64,000 bases of DNA, taken from Lasioglossum baleicum. Taxonomy: Eukaryota > Arthropoda > Insecta > Hymenoptera > Halictidae. This document shows, piece after piece, positions 46,088 to 56,360 of this stretch. Position 1 is the stretch's first letter. Every line of letters starts with the position of its first letter. The translations under genes and the position numbers were made by a program. The stretch spans positions 8,308,001-8,372,000 of the forward strand of contig NC_134930.1 in NCBI RefSeq assembly GCF_051020765.1, given 5' to 3'. The notes under the pieces were generated by a model, which did no database searches, was not told where the DNA came from, and worked only from the letters and a program-made list of their open reading frames with translations.

Positions 46088-46670
46088 TAGGATGGGAATT
46101 GCGGTGTTCAAGATAGTGATCGCCCTATCGTCCAAAAGATCATTTCTCACTATTGTAGATTAGTGCTCCAATGAACATATGTCTTTTCAACTGGCGTAAG
46201 TTAATTAATTTAGTTGCGCGATTGAGTTATCCTTTTTCCTCCCCTAACCGAAGCAGATCCTACCCCTATTTCTATTTTCCAACCACAACAACGAACGTAA
46301 GAAGGTAGAGAAAGTGCCAGAGTTGTATGGCGCACCTGAACTCGTATGTGAAAAAATTTTGCGCATGGTATGCAAAAGATTGGCCACCCCTGTAACCCAT
46401 ACTAACCTCGAGAGAACGGTTCTTTAATCCTAGAAAGAGCGGGTTACAATTAAATAGAGATTCAAGGAACCTATCTAAACACAATCTGAGCTACTAACGA
46501 TCTCTTCGACACAGCGTGTGAAATAAGAATGGGAAACATTCGTATGGGTGGCCCATAACAATAGAAAATCAAAAAACAATTCGTCAATCTCTTTTCCTTT
46601 CCGCTCTCTGCGTCTCGCGTCATTCGCGAGGAGGTCTCCGCATTCCGCGTTAAACAATTGCCAATCGGCG
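46088..46670. other. No feature recognised
   Basis: Short frames only. Confidence 0.35.
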
Positions 46671-47745
46671 CACAGTGGGCCAAAAACCGATCTTTTTGGA
46701 CAAAAATCTGCCGACAACTCAGTTTTTCATCGATTCAATTGGAATTTTTTTTTAAATGTTCGTGAAGGACTATACTTTGATGACGTGCTGCGCGAAAATC
46801 GTTAACTCTCACAATCAAGAATCCTTATCTACAAAGCCCAATAACTCCGATACGCAAAATTCTTTGAAAGAGCTATCAATCACAGTTTGATGTTGTCAAA
46901 CAGGGAGCTGTGTCATCAAATACTGGGAACGTGGCCCGAACATTCTTTAGAAAAGCCGAATCAGTTGCTGCAGTGACTGGATTAAACACGGTTATTATCA
47001 CAAGATTGCATAACAAACATTCTTCAGGTAATTACATGTGACAAGAAAGCTGATTCTGTGAAATTCAAAGAATATTGTTCGGAGACGGCTAAATTGTGCA
47101 TTAAAATTTATCCATGGTATAAACTACCTCCATCAGTTCATAAGGTACTGCAATATAGAAGTGAAGTACTTGCTACATTTGAACTGCCAATTGGTTTGTA
47201 TTCAGAAGAGCCACAAGAGGCAAATAATAAAGTCTTCAGGGAATCACGAGTTGAAAACTCCCGAATGTGTTGCCGCAAAAAGACAAATATAGATATTATA
47301 CGGCATGTGTTATTATCATCCGATCCACTTATAAGCTCTCTAAGAATAAAGGATGGCAAGCACAACGAAGTTCTTTCTGAAGAAGCGAAAACGCTGCTGT
47401 TGGATCAATAAATTAATAGTAAGTCTCATAAGTGCCGAATGTAATTCTATTCAATTGGTAATTCTCAGGGCCAGATTTACAGTTTAAAATTTTGCGGTTT
47501 AGGGTTTAGGGTTAAGAAGTGTCGGAAACTCAGCTGGGACATGCAAAGTATGGGCGGATGAAGTATCGGAGTTATTGGGCTTTGTAGATAAGGATTCTTG
47601 ATTGTAAGAGTTAACGATTTTCGCGCAGCACGTCATCAAAGTATAGTACTTCACGAACATTTAAAAAAAAACTCCAATTGAATCGATGAAAAACTGAGTT
47701 GCCGGCAGATTTTTGTCCAAAAAGATCGGTTTCTGACCCACTGTG
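46671..47745 (+). mobile_element. Transib relic with CACAGTG ends
   Basis: 1075 bp with TIRs CACAGTGGGCCAAAAACCGA and, inverted, CACAGTGGGTCAGAAACCGA. The pairing continues far inward (CGACAACTCAGTTTTTCATC, TCGTGAAG, ACTTTGATGACGTGCTGCGC, AGAATCCTTATCTACAAAGC), so the inverted repeats are about 200 bp. Flanking 5-mers are CGGCG and CGACG, a 5-bp GC-rich duplication with one change, as expected for Transib. The inside holds a RAG1-related transposase fragment. Confidence 0.9.
46868..47411 (+). pseudogene. Transib transposase, C-terminal part (RAG1-related)
   Basis: The first segment reads SQFDVVKQGAVSSNTGNVAR then TFFRKAESVAAVTGLN; a frameshift near 47030-47040 leads to ITCDKKADSVKFKEYCSE, IYPWYKLPPSVHKVL, LPIGLYSEEPQEANNKVFR, SRMCCRKKTNIDIIRHVLLS and SDPLISSLRIKDGK. 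The order and spacing match the Transib transposase C-terminus and the RAG1 core, including the (S/E)E-xx-E-xx-NK-xFR block with the catalytic Glu (47217-47219, residue E of QEANNK). In the N-x-G-N motif, where family members have NDGN with the second catalytic Asp, this copy has NTGN, so it is inactive. The whole N-terminal half is gone. Confidence 0.85.
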
Positions 47746-48184
47746 CGACGCGACGTGACGGCTCTTCGACAAAAATTTTTCTTAGTCCCCACCGCTATGA
47801 GTAAGCTTTTTCCGTTTATCGTTTCTAGACGATTTTAAACGTTATTATAGGAGTAAATGTTGCATTAAAACGTATATATCACGACAACAAATCGCTTATA
47901 AGCGTATTTACCGAGTTAATAGCAAGCGAACGGTCGTTGAGTCGCTCTGGCCTTGTTGTTCACACAGTAGTGCACTAGTCGTGCACAGACTATTGTAGAG
48001 ACTTCTCGTATTGTTTAATAAATATGTGGACTAATAGTGACTTCTGTTTCCCTAATTAATACGTAATTGAGCCAACAATATGCATACGTGTGTGTCAGTA
48101 TTACTGTGAAAATTAAATCGTTCCTATTCTTACAATAAAGGTGTTTCCGCTTCATTCATTTGTTTGTTACTGCGAAAAGTGTTA
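47746..48184. other. No gene; LTR-like hints only
   Basis: The part 47850-48030 with AATAAATATGTGGACTAATAG resembles a retroelement LTR tail in style, but no paired LTR or coding sequence is present. Confidence 0.3.
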
Positions 48185-48632
48185 TACAGTAAATCCTCTA
48201 TAGTCGTAAAAGCCTCGGGGAGGTCCGTTTGCAAACATCGTTGATGGACACTATTTTTTTGAGCTTCAAAGACCAAGCCGAACGTAGAAAAAGACAGCGC
48301 GTGTAAAGGGAGACCGCGCGCAACCGACTTTCCGCGTCTCTTTGTTTCCCATACGCTGTCCTCCCTTGCGCCCGAAACTTTCATCGCCAATTAAACCACT
48401 AAATACAGTTGCAATTATATCGTGTTTGGTCTTATTTTAATCAGAAAAATGCCACGCATACATTGCCGAAAGTTTCATAAAACAATAAGTAATAATAAAA
48501 AAATTTTTATATTGGTATTACATTGTGAGGACGCGCGGGCCTACGAACTTGTAGTGTTTCACACCTGTTTCACACATATTTTTTTGCATTCATCGTGTAC
48601 GACCTCTTTGCGACTATAGAGCATTTACTGTA
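48185..48632. mobile_element. TACAGTAAA element, complete copy
   Basis: 448 bp with TIRs TACAGTAAATCCTCTATAGT and, inverted, TACAGTAAATGCTCTATAGT, continuing CG. The core (CCCGAAACTTTCATCGCCAA, CTAAATACAGTTGCAATTAT, ATCGTGTTTGGTC) is that of the copy at 2541. Only one arm of the palindrome is present. Confidence 0.9.
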
Positions 48633-48990
48633 GTTATAACCGTTCAAACATAAATAATTACATGTTACACAAGATTGTTATCCCCTAGGTTAATTAGTAA
48701 ACATCAGAATATAAGAGATTCGTTTGATTAACCAAAAAGTTGCTTCGAGTAAAAATGAAATATTAATTTTTAACACTATCCCAGATTTGCTTGCGTTGCA
48801 TAAACTAGTGCATATTGCACGTTTACGCGTTGCACATCGGTCGGCAGCTTTCGACAGCGGAAATGTTGATTCGGTAAAGCTGTGTACAGGAAGCCGAAGC
48901 ATGAAGCATACTCCACAGGAGAAACTAATCCTGCTGTGATTATAAGACTGATTTGCTCGTTATTCGCGTTTCATTCTAATACGGAACGCC
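48633..48990. other. No feature recognised
   Basis: Overlapping frames of about 70 codons on both strands; not recognisable. Confidence 0.3.
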
Positions 48991-49645
48991 AACAACCACA
49001 TCACCACCACCAATAACAACGACAACAACAAGGAACAGACGCAACGCGTCGGAGTCGTCGTCGCCGTCGTTACGCCGAACTACCAAATTACATTTAACTA
49101 CGCGAAGTCTTTAATTAACGCGAGAAATCCTATTCGCTAGCGCGAGCGTTGACTCCCGATGGAATTGCTTCCGACGAGAACGAGGACGAGGGCGAGGACG
49201 AAGCAGCGAACACGGGGAGAGCGATTCGAGAAACGCGGGGGAGGGGGGCCGGACGGATCGAGCACGAATATTTGTCAGAACTTATCACAATGTGTCATCG
49301 CGACAAGCCAGATAGGATCGTAATGAACGTTGCAGACATACACGCGTCGAGCAAGACCGGAACGGCACAGCCCGGCAACGTGCAATATGCGATCGCGCAA
49401 ATTGTTGTCCCGTTGGTGCACTAATTCATGAATGAACAAGCCTAGCGACGCGCGTCGCAAAATACCGTCGACGGCCGGCGATAGATTATTTACGCGTCGC
49501 ACGACTAAATATTATTAAGCCGATAATCCGTAATCAACACGCGACTCGCGAGATATTTCATCCGCGCGCTCGGTTTTTCAAACACTAGCCGTCCTCCCAC
49601 ACCCCCCCCTCTCTCACTCTCGCTCTTACGCTCTCTGTATTATTT
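48991..49645. other. GC-rich island with a doubtful open frame
   Basis: It starts with CAACAACNAC-type codons (ACCACCACCAATAACAACGA), is CpG-rich in the middle and ends with a pyrimidine tract (CCCCCCCCTCTCTCACTCTC) at 49605. A 91-codon plus frame (49149-49424) with an acidic stretch (DENEDEGEDEAANTG) lacks an ATG start and known domains. It could be 5' flanking or untranslated sequence of a gene. Confidence 0.3.
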
Positions 49646-49796
49646 CATTTAAATTTCTGTAAAATTTCAGCGTGATGCACGATTGAAAATTATACTGTAG
49701 AGAGACATGTGATTTTTATTTGTAGGTACATGGAGAATTAGGTTTTTCAGTCCTTTATTCTTTAATTTAAGGCCAGAAGAGTTTTGTTACGCAACG

Positions 49797-50660
49797 CAGG
49801 GTGCCCCAAAAATATTGCACTTCCTTCAAATGCGTCATTCCTGACGTCATTTGAAGTAACTTTTTCTGTTGCGAGAACATTCTCCGCGATTTTTTTAAGG
49901 AGTTGTTAAAGAAAAACACGGATCAATCAGAGCGCGGTTACAACGGCTCGCACTGAGTCTAGCGTTGGCATTGGCCGAGACGAAATCCGTCCGCCGCGCC
50001 GCACAGTGGGACCTTTCGTCCAAATCGGAGACAAAATCAAAGAACTTTCGATAGAAATGAGGTAGACCGATGAAATTTGTTTTAAATTAAAGCTGAAACT
50101 TGACAGAATATGTGAAAAATAGGTAGATTATTGTACAAACGTTTTATAACCTTGAGAAAATTCGTTAAACTTTCACAATTTCAAGCAAATTGCAGTTTTT
50201 TCAATACCACGTGCGGAAAATTTTTTTTTTAACATGCTACATCTCATTTCGTGTAGATTTTGTCACGCTGATTTCAAATCTGGTCTCAAAAGTCTACGGC
50301 CTCAGGATATTGCAAAACCGATTTCTTGAAATTCTACATGTTTAACGAATTTTCTCAAGGTTAAATAACGTTCGTACAATAATCTCCCTATTTTTCACAT
50401 ATTCTGTCAAGTTTCAGCTTTAATTTAAAACAAATTTCATCGCTCTACCTCATTTCTATCGAAAGTTCTTTGATTTTTTCTCCGATTTGGACGAAAGGTC
50501 CCACTGTGCGCCGTTCTGCGCTCGGATTGGTCCATTTTTCGTTGATAGCTCCTTAACAAAGCCGCAGAGAACATTTCCGCACAGGAAAAAGTTACTTCAA
50601 ATGACCTCTGGAATCATCCCCTTCAAGGAGATACAACATTTTTGCAAGATAATCATTGTG
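49797..50660. mobile_element. MITE family E, split by a nested element
   Basis: Left part 49797-50001 (GGGTGCCCCAAAAATATTGC, GTTGGCATTGGCCGAGACGA) and right part 50509-50660 (GCTCGGATTGGTCCATTTTT, AAGCCGCAGAGAACATTTCC, ATACAACATTTTTGC) join to the same order as 5879-6160. The nested element is at 50002-50508. Confidence 0.85.
50002..50508. mobile_element. Transib-type MITE (family F) with perfect CGCCG duplication
   Basis: 507 bp with ends CACAGTGGGACCTTTCGTCC and its inverted partner at 50489-50508; the arms continue for about 150 bp (AAGAACTTTCGATAGAAATG, TAATTTAAAAC region). CGCCG lies directly on both sides (49997-50001 and 50509-50513), a 5-bp GC-rich target duplication as made by Transib transposases. 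No coding capacity. Relatives: 14367-14750 and 54190-54520. Confidence 0.92.
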
Positions 50661-51760
50661 GCTAGCTAAAACGATTCACAATTATATTATTGCATCGGTG
50701 AAAGTAACAATCGCATTGTTAAAACAAGGAAACATCAAAACATATCTAGATATTTAACGTTACTTCCACACTGGAGCAACATCTAGCTACTTTTTGTTGG
50801 CTCTTGTTGCCTTCTTCTTTTATTCGGTACAAGTGGCGACTGTTTCGAAATACATTCAACGTCAACTTCCCTCGTTGTTGCTTCAGTGAGGACACAGTTT
50901 AAAACTCAGTCATTTTAGTTTACTTAAAGAGATAATAGATTCCTCATAAAAATTTCTTGAACGGAAATAATATAATACATACATATAATATGTGTTTACA
51001 ATATATCGTATTGTTCGTTTGTTTTAGAAACGATGTCACAGTATGTTATTTCAATACATCAAAAGGAATATTCCTAATATATATTTTTAATATTTTATTA
51101 CACAGTACGCGTTGTTAAATGTTTTTCAGTTTTAACAGGAAAGCCTCATGTGTGTGTGTTTCAAGTGTTTCAGTGTCATAGTATTGTTAGATGATTTTTA
51201 ATTAGGGTCTCTCGAAGTGATGGAACTGATTTTTTAAAAATTTGATCTCTCACCAAATTCAACAAATTGTACAAAAGAACCATTTTATCTTATTCGATTT
51301 ATTAAATAAAATACAATCGTTTCATTTCGGTTGTCGTGGTTGTCACTGTTATACAGTTTATAGATAGAAACTTTGAAAGGTTATACTAGAGACTTCCGAT
51401 CTACTATCAAGCGTAGTTTTGAAGTATCAAATACGGAGAGTTATTGGGCTTACGTGCCTCAAGTCTCGGAGAGATACTACTATAGGAAACTGCAAACTTG
51501 GACATTACTGAAAGAAGAAACACGCGTGAACAATACATTATATGAAACTTCGTTTGTATCCAACGATCCGGTTTAGTAAGGCGAAATGGTTAATGGAGTT
51601 TGCCATGTTGGAAGTTTGTATTGATACCATTTCCCTAATGGCTGTCCTCTATTCCGAGAACTACGACTTCCAAAATCGCAATCGCGTGTCTGAATACATT
51701 TAATTCTCCCTAAAACTTTTTCACTTTGGAACAAACTGTTTTAACAAGCAGTCTGGTTCA
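50661..51760. other. AT-rich DNA, no gene identified
   Basis: A 67-codon plus frame (51373-51576; FEVSNTESYWAYVPQVSERY) looks somewhat protein-like but has no recognisable match or splice context. Confidence 0.3.
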
Positions 51761-51761
51761 A

Positions 51762-51912
51762 TGTCGCCAGATTATGACTTGTCTCCCCACTCTACCTTTC
51801 TCTTTTACGACACTATTCCCCCACGCTTCCGCCACGGCCCGATCACGTGACACGTTCCGTCTCTGTCTAATCGCACTGACAGAGAGAGGGTAACTTTTCA
51901 TTACCACGCTTA
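51762..51912 (-). repeat. Dispersed repeat A, copy 3
   Basis: The reverse complement contains TTACCCTCTCTCTGTCAGTG, GGAACGTGTCACGTGA and GGAAGCGTGGGGGAATAG, with a short deletion after the CAGTGCGATTAG part. It has no insertion. Confidence 0.8.
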
Positions 51913-51954
51913 TATTAGCTTGCCTGTAATACTTGCTTGTAATCGAATTTTAAA

Positions 51955-52195
51955 CCACTTCCCGATGAGCTGAAGACTTGAAACTTTAAACATAGCTCAG
52001 AACTGGATGACAATGCAATATTAAAAAACAAATTTTTAAAAATAGTGAGTCTACGAGAAAAAAATATTTAAATATTAACCATCACGCCTTGCCGCGCGTC
52101 GCTCGGTAGTACGACATCACGTTCAGCGATCCCCACTCCGCGCGCCAGTGCTCCCTACTCTACTACGCGTTCCCACTCCGACTCATCCCCACCAC
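51955..52195 (-). repeat. Dispersed repeat J, copy 2
   Basis: Inverted relative to 28045-28290: CTTCCCGATGAGCTGAAGAC, AGCTCAGAACTGGATGACAA, GTACGACATCACGTTCAGCG and GATCCCCACT. Confidence 0.7.
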
Positions 52196-52513
52196 AGTAT
52201 GGTGCTCCGTTCATTCCGTTCCATATCGTATTTATCATATTTATAAGCCCGATAAAATTGAAAAAATTTCGTGTTCCCGACCCGATATTTGGGTTAGTTT
52301 ATTCACTTTATAACAAATATTACTGAATAGAGCACAATCACATATATGAAAGTTTCATGTATAAAAATAGATTGAATTTTTTCTTTACTTGAGGAATGCG
52401 ATTATCAAGAAAAGAAACTTCTGAACACAGTCTATCATGATGAGTATTAAACTTGTACTGTGTATTAAAAACTTTCTCGGTCCTTAGTATTTACAAAAGT
52501 ATTTACCGATAAA
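52196..52513. other. No feature recognised
   Basis: AT-rich DNA, no repeat seen. Confidence 0.3.
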
Positions 52514-52515
52514 TA

Positions 52516-52742
52516 TTGGGTTGGCAAGAAAGTAATTTCGGTATTTTAAGGTGAAACAGAGCCTAATTTTTTTATTCAATCAATCAACTTTAATGAATAA
52601 GATATTTTCCCTTTTGTTCGATGATCTTTTGCCAAAAAGAATAACTACGAAAATATTTTATTGATTAAAGTTTATCGCTTGAATAAAGAAATTCGGGTTC
52701 ATTTCACCTTAAAATACCGAAATTACTTTCTTGCCAATCCAA
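52516..52742. mobile_element. Mariner-type MITE
   Basis: 227 bp between TA at 52514-52515 and 52743-52744. The ends TTGGGTTGGCAAGAAAGTAA and, inverted, TTGGATTGGCAAGAAAGTAA have long arms of about 45 bp. TTGGGTTGGCAA is a common mariner terminus in insects. The inside is a short remnant without coding capacity. Confidence 0.92.
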
Positions 52743-52744
52743 TA

Positions 52745-53890
52745 TTTTCACTGAAAAGATTATTGTTCATTATTTTTGTTTCTCTTGATTTCTCTGACAA
52801 GAGATTATTAACCGGTCGTTTTTAATGGAACGTAAATATATGATATTTTTCCAGTAAAAGCAGTGTCAGCAAGTTGATATCTCACAGATTGGTTCATTTT
52901 AATACCCAGTAATGCCGAAACCCGACTGGCCGGCATTTCAATATTATTTTCCGGTTCCATCCGCAATCGCGTTATTTTTTATTTAACCGCGCGTAACGTT
53001 GCATTAAAAATTGATCCGCTGCTGTTGACAGTTCTCTATGACAATTCATACCTCGTTGAAACGGTCCTTTCAATTGCGTCATTGGAACGCGATTTCTGAC
53101 AGACGGTATTGTAAAGTGGATGAAATTCGCGGTTTCGATCAACACATGTAAACGCGTCGATGATATGAAATTAATACTGGAAAAGCACGCACTCCTCGGC
53201 CGTAATCAGATGTTTTCGCGTGGCGCAGAGAGTACTGCATTCTCCCGTATTCACTTTCAACTCTCAAGGAAGAAACCGGAGAAGGAATCGCTGTAAATTT
53301 CTCCAGTGTCGTCCGCCATGCTGTTTCAGATTAAAACGTGTGACGTCTTGGAATACACACGAGACAATGGAGGATTGAAGACTATCTGAAACGGGATTCT
53401 GCTCGAAAAAGCGAGCGTTCCAGCTACTATCCTTTACATCTCGACCTGTCTATCCGCCGCGCCGAGAATATAATATTAATGAGACATCGCTCGATTCTCT
53501 TTCTCCGCTCTTCTATATCTTCCGACGTATACTTATCCGGCAGAAATTATTAACGAGGCCACCATCTGGTCACAATGCAGAGAACGATAAAAGAAAAAGA
53601 ATTCGAAATTTTATGCACTTTCACAATTTCGACGCATTAAAAACACTAGAACACTAAAAACCTTTCTAAAAGTACCGTGTTACTAGTGTTTCTGGTGTCG
53701 CTGATTGCAAATTTAATGTTACATTAATATTTTAATTAACCGTATGTTAAAATAATTACATGTTTGTTAAAAAAGTTATTTTATATATTTATATAAGTAT
53801 ATATAAACGTGTTTTTCTATCTCTGAACATTTGATTGAACATCACATTGAGACATCAATGTTTTAATAAAAAAAATGTTTATATCCTTAT
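52745..53890. other. No feature recognised
   Basis: The part 52900-53570 is somewhat richer in G+C and looks unique, possibly a control region; nothing specific. Confidence 0.35.
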
Positions 53891-53893
53891 AAT

Positions 53894-54094
53894 TAGACAG
53901 CGGATCTTTATGCATTTATGAAGAAACTGGTAGCGTGAAATATAAAACAGTAAAATATTAGAAAACTTTAAGAACGTTGTAATGTTGTTTTTAATACAAC
54001 AAAGCCATTAAGAGATGAAATCAATTTTTATATTATTCCTGCTTCCCACAATAAATGCAGAACATTTTCATTTTGCATAAAGCTCCGAAGTCTA
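53894..54094. mobile_element. TAGACTGCGG MITE, diverged copy
   Basis: 201 bp, TAGACAGCGGATCTTTATGC to GCATAAAGCTCCGAAGTCTA. The inside differs from copy 1 although the length is identical. Confidence 0.7.
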
Positions 54095-54102
54095 CTTATT
54101 AA

Positions 54103-54190
54103 TACACTCCTCAAAATAATTAAGGGATTACTTATGCGAACCCGAAAAAATTGGTTCCACTTCACGTGATCATAACTCCGTCAAAAATTT
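54103..54190. mobile_element. TACACTCCTC MITE, left part
   Basis: TACACTCCTCAAAATAATTA, GGGATTACTTATGCGAACCC and ACGTGATCATAACTCCGTCA match the copy at 31468, then the sequence switches to family F. Confidence 0.75.
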
Positions 54191-54520
54191 TGCAAGAAAT
54201 CGAATTTGCAAAATCCTAAGGTCGTAGACAAATTTTGAGACCAGATTTGAAATCAGCGTGAAAAAATCTACGGGAAATGATATATAGCATGTTAAAAAAA
54301 AATTTTCCGCGCGTGGTACAGGAGAAACCAGATTTTCTTGAAATTCTACATGTTTAACGAATTTTCTCAAAGTTAAAAAACGTTCGTACCATAATCTCCC
54401 TATTTTTCCCATATTCTGCAAAGTTTCAGCTTTAATTAAAAAAAAATTTCATCGCTCTACAATGTTTCTATCGAAAGTTCTTTCATTTTGAATCGAGTTT
54501 GGCCCAAATTTTCCACTGTG
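54190..54520 (-). mobile_element. Transib-type MITE (family F), half copy
   Basis: The right end ATTTTCCACTGTG (inverted CACAGTGGAAAATTTGGGCC) with ATCGAAAGTTCTTTCATTTT and AAGGTCGTAGACAAATTTTG. The other end is lost at the junction with the TACACTCCTC MITE. Confidence 0.75.
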
Positions 54521-55040
54521 GGCCACATGCAGCCAAATATTGCAAAACTATTGCTCAGAAACGTAACAGAAAGACTTTTGAGGCAAACAGCGCCCTAGAT
54601 TGATCTTTCATCTAGCGATTTTGACAACTGAAAAACCCCGTCTTTGCATTATCGAGAAATCAGAAGTGGAATCCCGGACCCTTGCAATCCTCGTGTACGT
54701 ATACATGGTCTAGCGGTGTGTGAGTGTACCCTAGCGGTGCGTGAATGTTCACGCGCGAGTGTCGTCTGCTAGAAAAGTCTCCCTTAATAAATAATTTTGC
54801 CGTATCGATACAATAGACTTGAAAACTTGGTGCATTTCGAACGACTTAACATTCTGTAATAAAGATTCATTTGAAACTCGTGATCAGCGTCTGTAAAAAT
54901 CTCCATATAGAATGCACTGAATAATATAGTTGTTTCATAATAAACATTCAAAATTAATATAAAATTGCATAAGTTTCGTTATTTATTAGGTTGAAGATGC
55001 CTTTTCGATAGCAACATGGAATCCTCAATTTAAAAATACT
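54521..55040. other. No gene; weak LTR-like character
   Basis: TCCCTTAATAAATAATTTTG and CTGTAATAAAGATTC could be polyadenylation-type signals of a solo LTR at about 54700-54890; no pair was found. Confidence 0.3.
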
Positions 55041-55044
55041 TATA

Positions 55045-55295
55045 CAGAGGGTGTAAAAAGTATTGATACGCCCTTTAAAACAGAATAACTTTTTTATAAT
55101 TGTACCAAACGACCCAATTTTTTATAATCAACTAGAAGCATTGGTTTACGAAATGATATGCAAAAAAGATCTTCCAAAAATTATAATTTACAAAGTAGCA
55201 TGCAAAAATAAAAAAGGCATTTTTAAAACGTTTTTATTTAGGCCCTGAATGAAAATTAAAAATATACGTTTTGTAGATTGGTAAGCTTACACGCA
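55045..55295 (+). mobile_element. Tc3-like element, 5' end fragment
   Basis: From ACAGAGGGTGTAAAAAGTAT to TACGTTTTGTAGATTGG it parallels 57908-58140 (ATAACTTTTTTATAATTGTA, CAAACGACC, AAGCATTGGTTTACGAAATG). It breaks off at about 55295. Confidence 0.75.
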
Positions 55296-55559
55296 AAAAC
55301 AAAAACTTTTTGGCGATTCTACCGGGTAAGTAAATGAACAAGAAAAAAAGTAGCCCTCAGTGCCCAAATATTGTGTCGCAGTGACAACGGCAAATTGACA
55401 ACTTCACGTTCATTACTCGCAGAACAGGAGCGCAGAGTTATCGCGTCAGCGTGAACAATATTTCGAACACTGTTTTACGCGCAGCATAAATAATTTTTTT
55501 ACACTTGTGCGTTGACGAACCTCGGTTAGTTGGATTAAGTCTGAAATTAAATTGCAGCA
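55296..55559. other. No feature recognised
   Basis: Mixed-composition DNA. Confidence 0.3.
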
Positions 55560-56360
55560 CAAATGAAAACCCTTTCAAAAATTATCCGACCGAAAGGAGC
55601 AGTAGAGAGGAGAATTTTCAGCCGGCTCTCTCGGCGCGGCGCTCGAAAATTACCTGAGAACTATTGTTGTTCGGGCATTGGCTATTTATTAGCAAGCGCG
55701 TGTACCCTCTGTCGAGGGAAGTTAATTACAGTGTCGCGGCGCGTGGGCTCGGCGAAATTTCCGCCGGAAAATATCGCTCGTTAGTCATCGGGCCGGATAT
55801 AAAAACATTGTTGCCGGGCGTCGTGTTCGGGAAACGGTTCGATTCCGGTTAAACAGCCGCCGTTTAATACGCCATCGCATTATCCGTGGCAATCAGTATT
55901 CGTCCGTTGTGCCCAACCTCCCTGGATACGAAGAATTTGATTAAAACGTAATTTATTGCCGTTCCCGTGGGCGGGCGGGGGTTGAAAAACATTGTTCAGC
56001 AAATTACCCGGCGAAATTTAATTTTTCATCGCTGAATAGGCAAGTTTTAATGAGAGACGTACGAAACTTTGACGAAGTTTCCGCGCTGATGGCGCGGCGC
56101 CCGCAATACATCATGTATACGAAATCGTTGAACGGTTCCCTTCTTCGTTTCTCGAAGCCGTTGCCTGCGAAGAGTATAATGAAGACAGATTACTTATTTC
56201 GCCCTGTCGGTGGTTGAAACAAACGGAATCGCGCGAGCGAACAATTCTTTCGACGCGATCGCGATGGAGCAGCACGAGAAACTTTCGTCCGATCAAAATT
56301 ATTGAAAACTGTATGCCCGATTTACTGGAAATAATTATGTAGCAGATGCCAGAGTTGGAC
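55560..56360. other. GC-rich island, no gene identified
   Basis: CpG-rich DNA with short frames (62-83 codons) on both strands. Segments such as GGGCGGGCGGGGGTTGAAAA at 55970 look like unique host sequence. No domain recognised. Confidence 0.3.
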
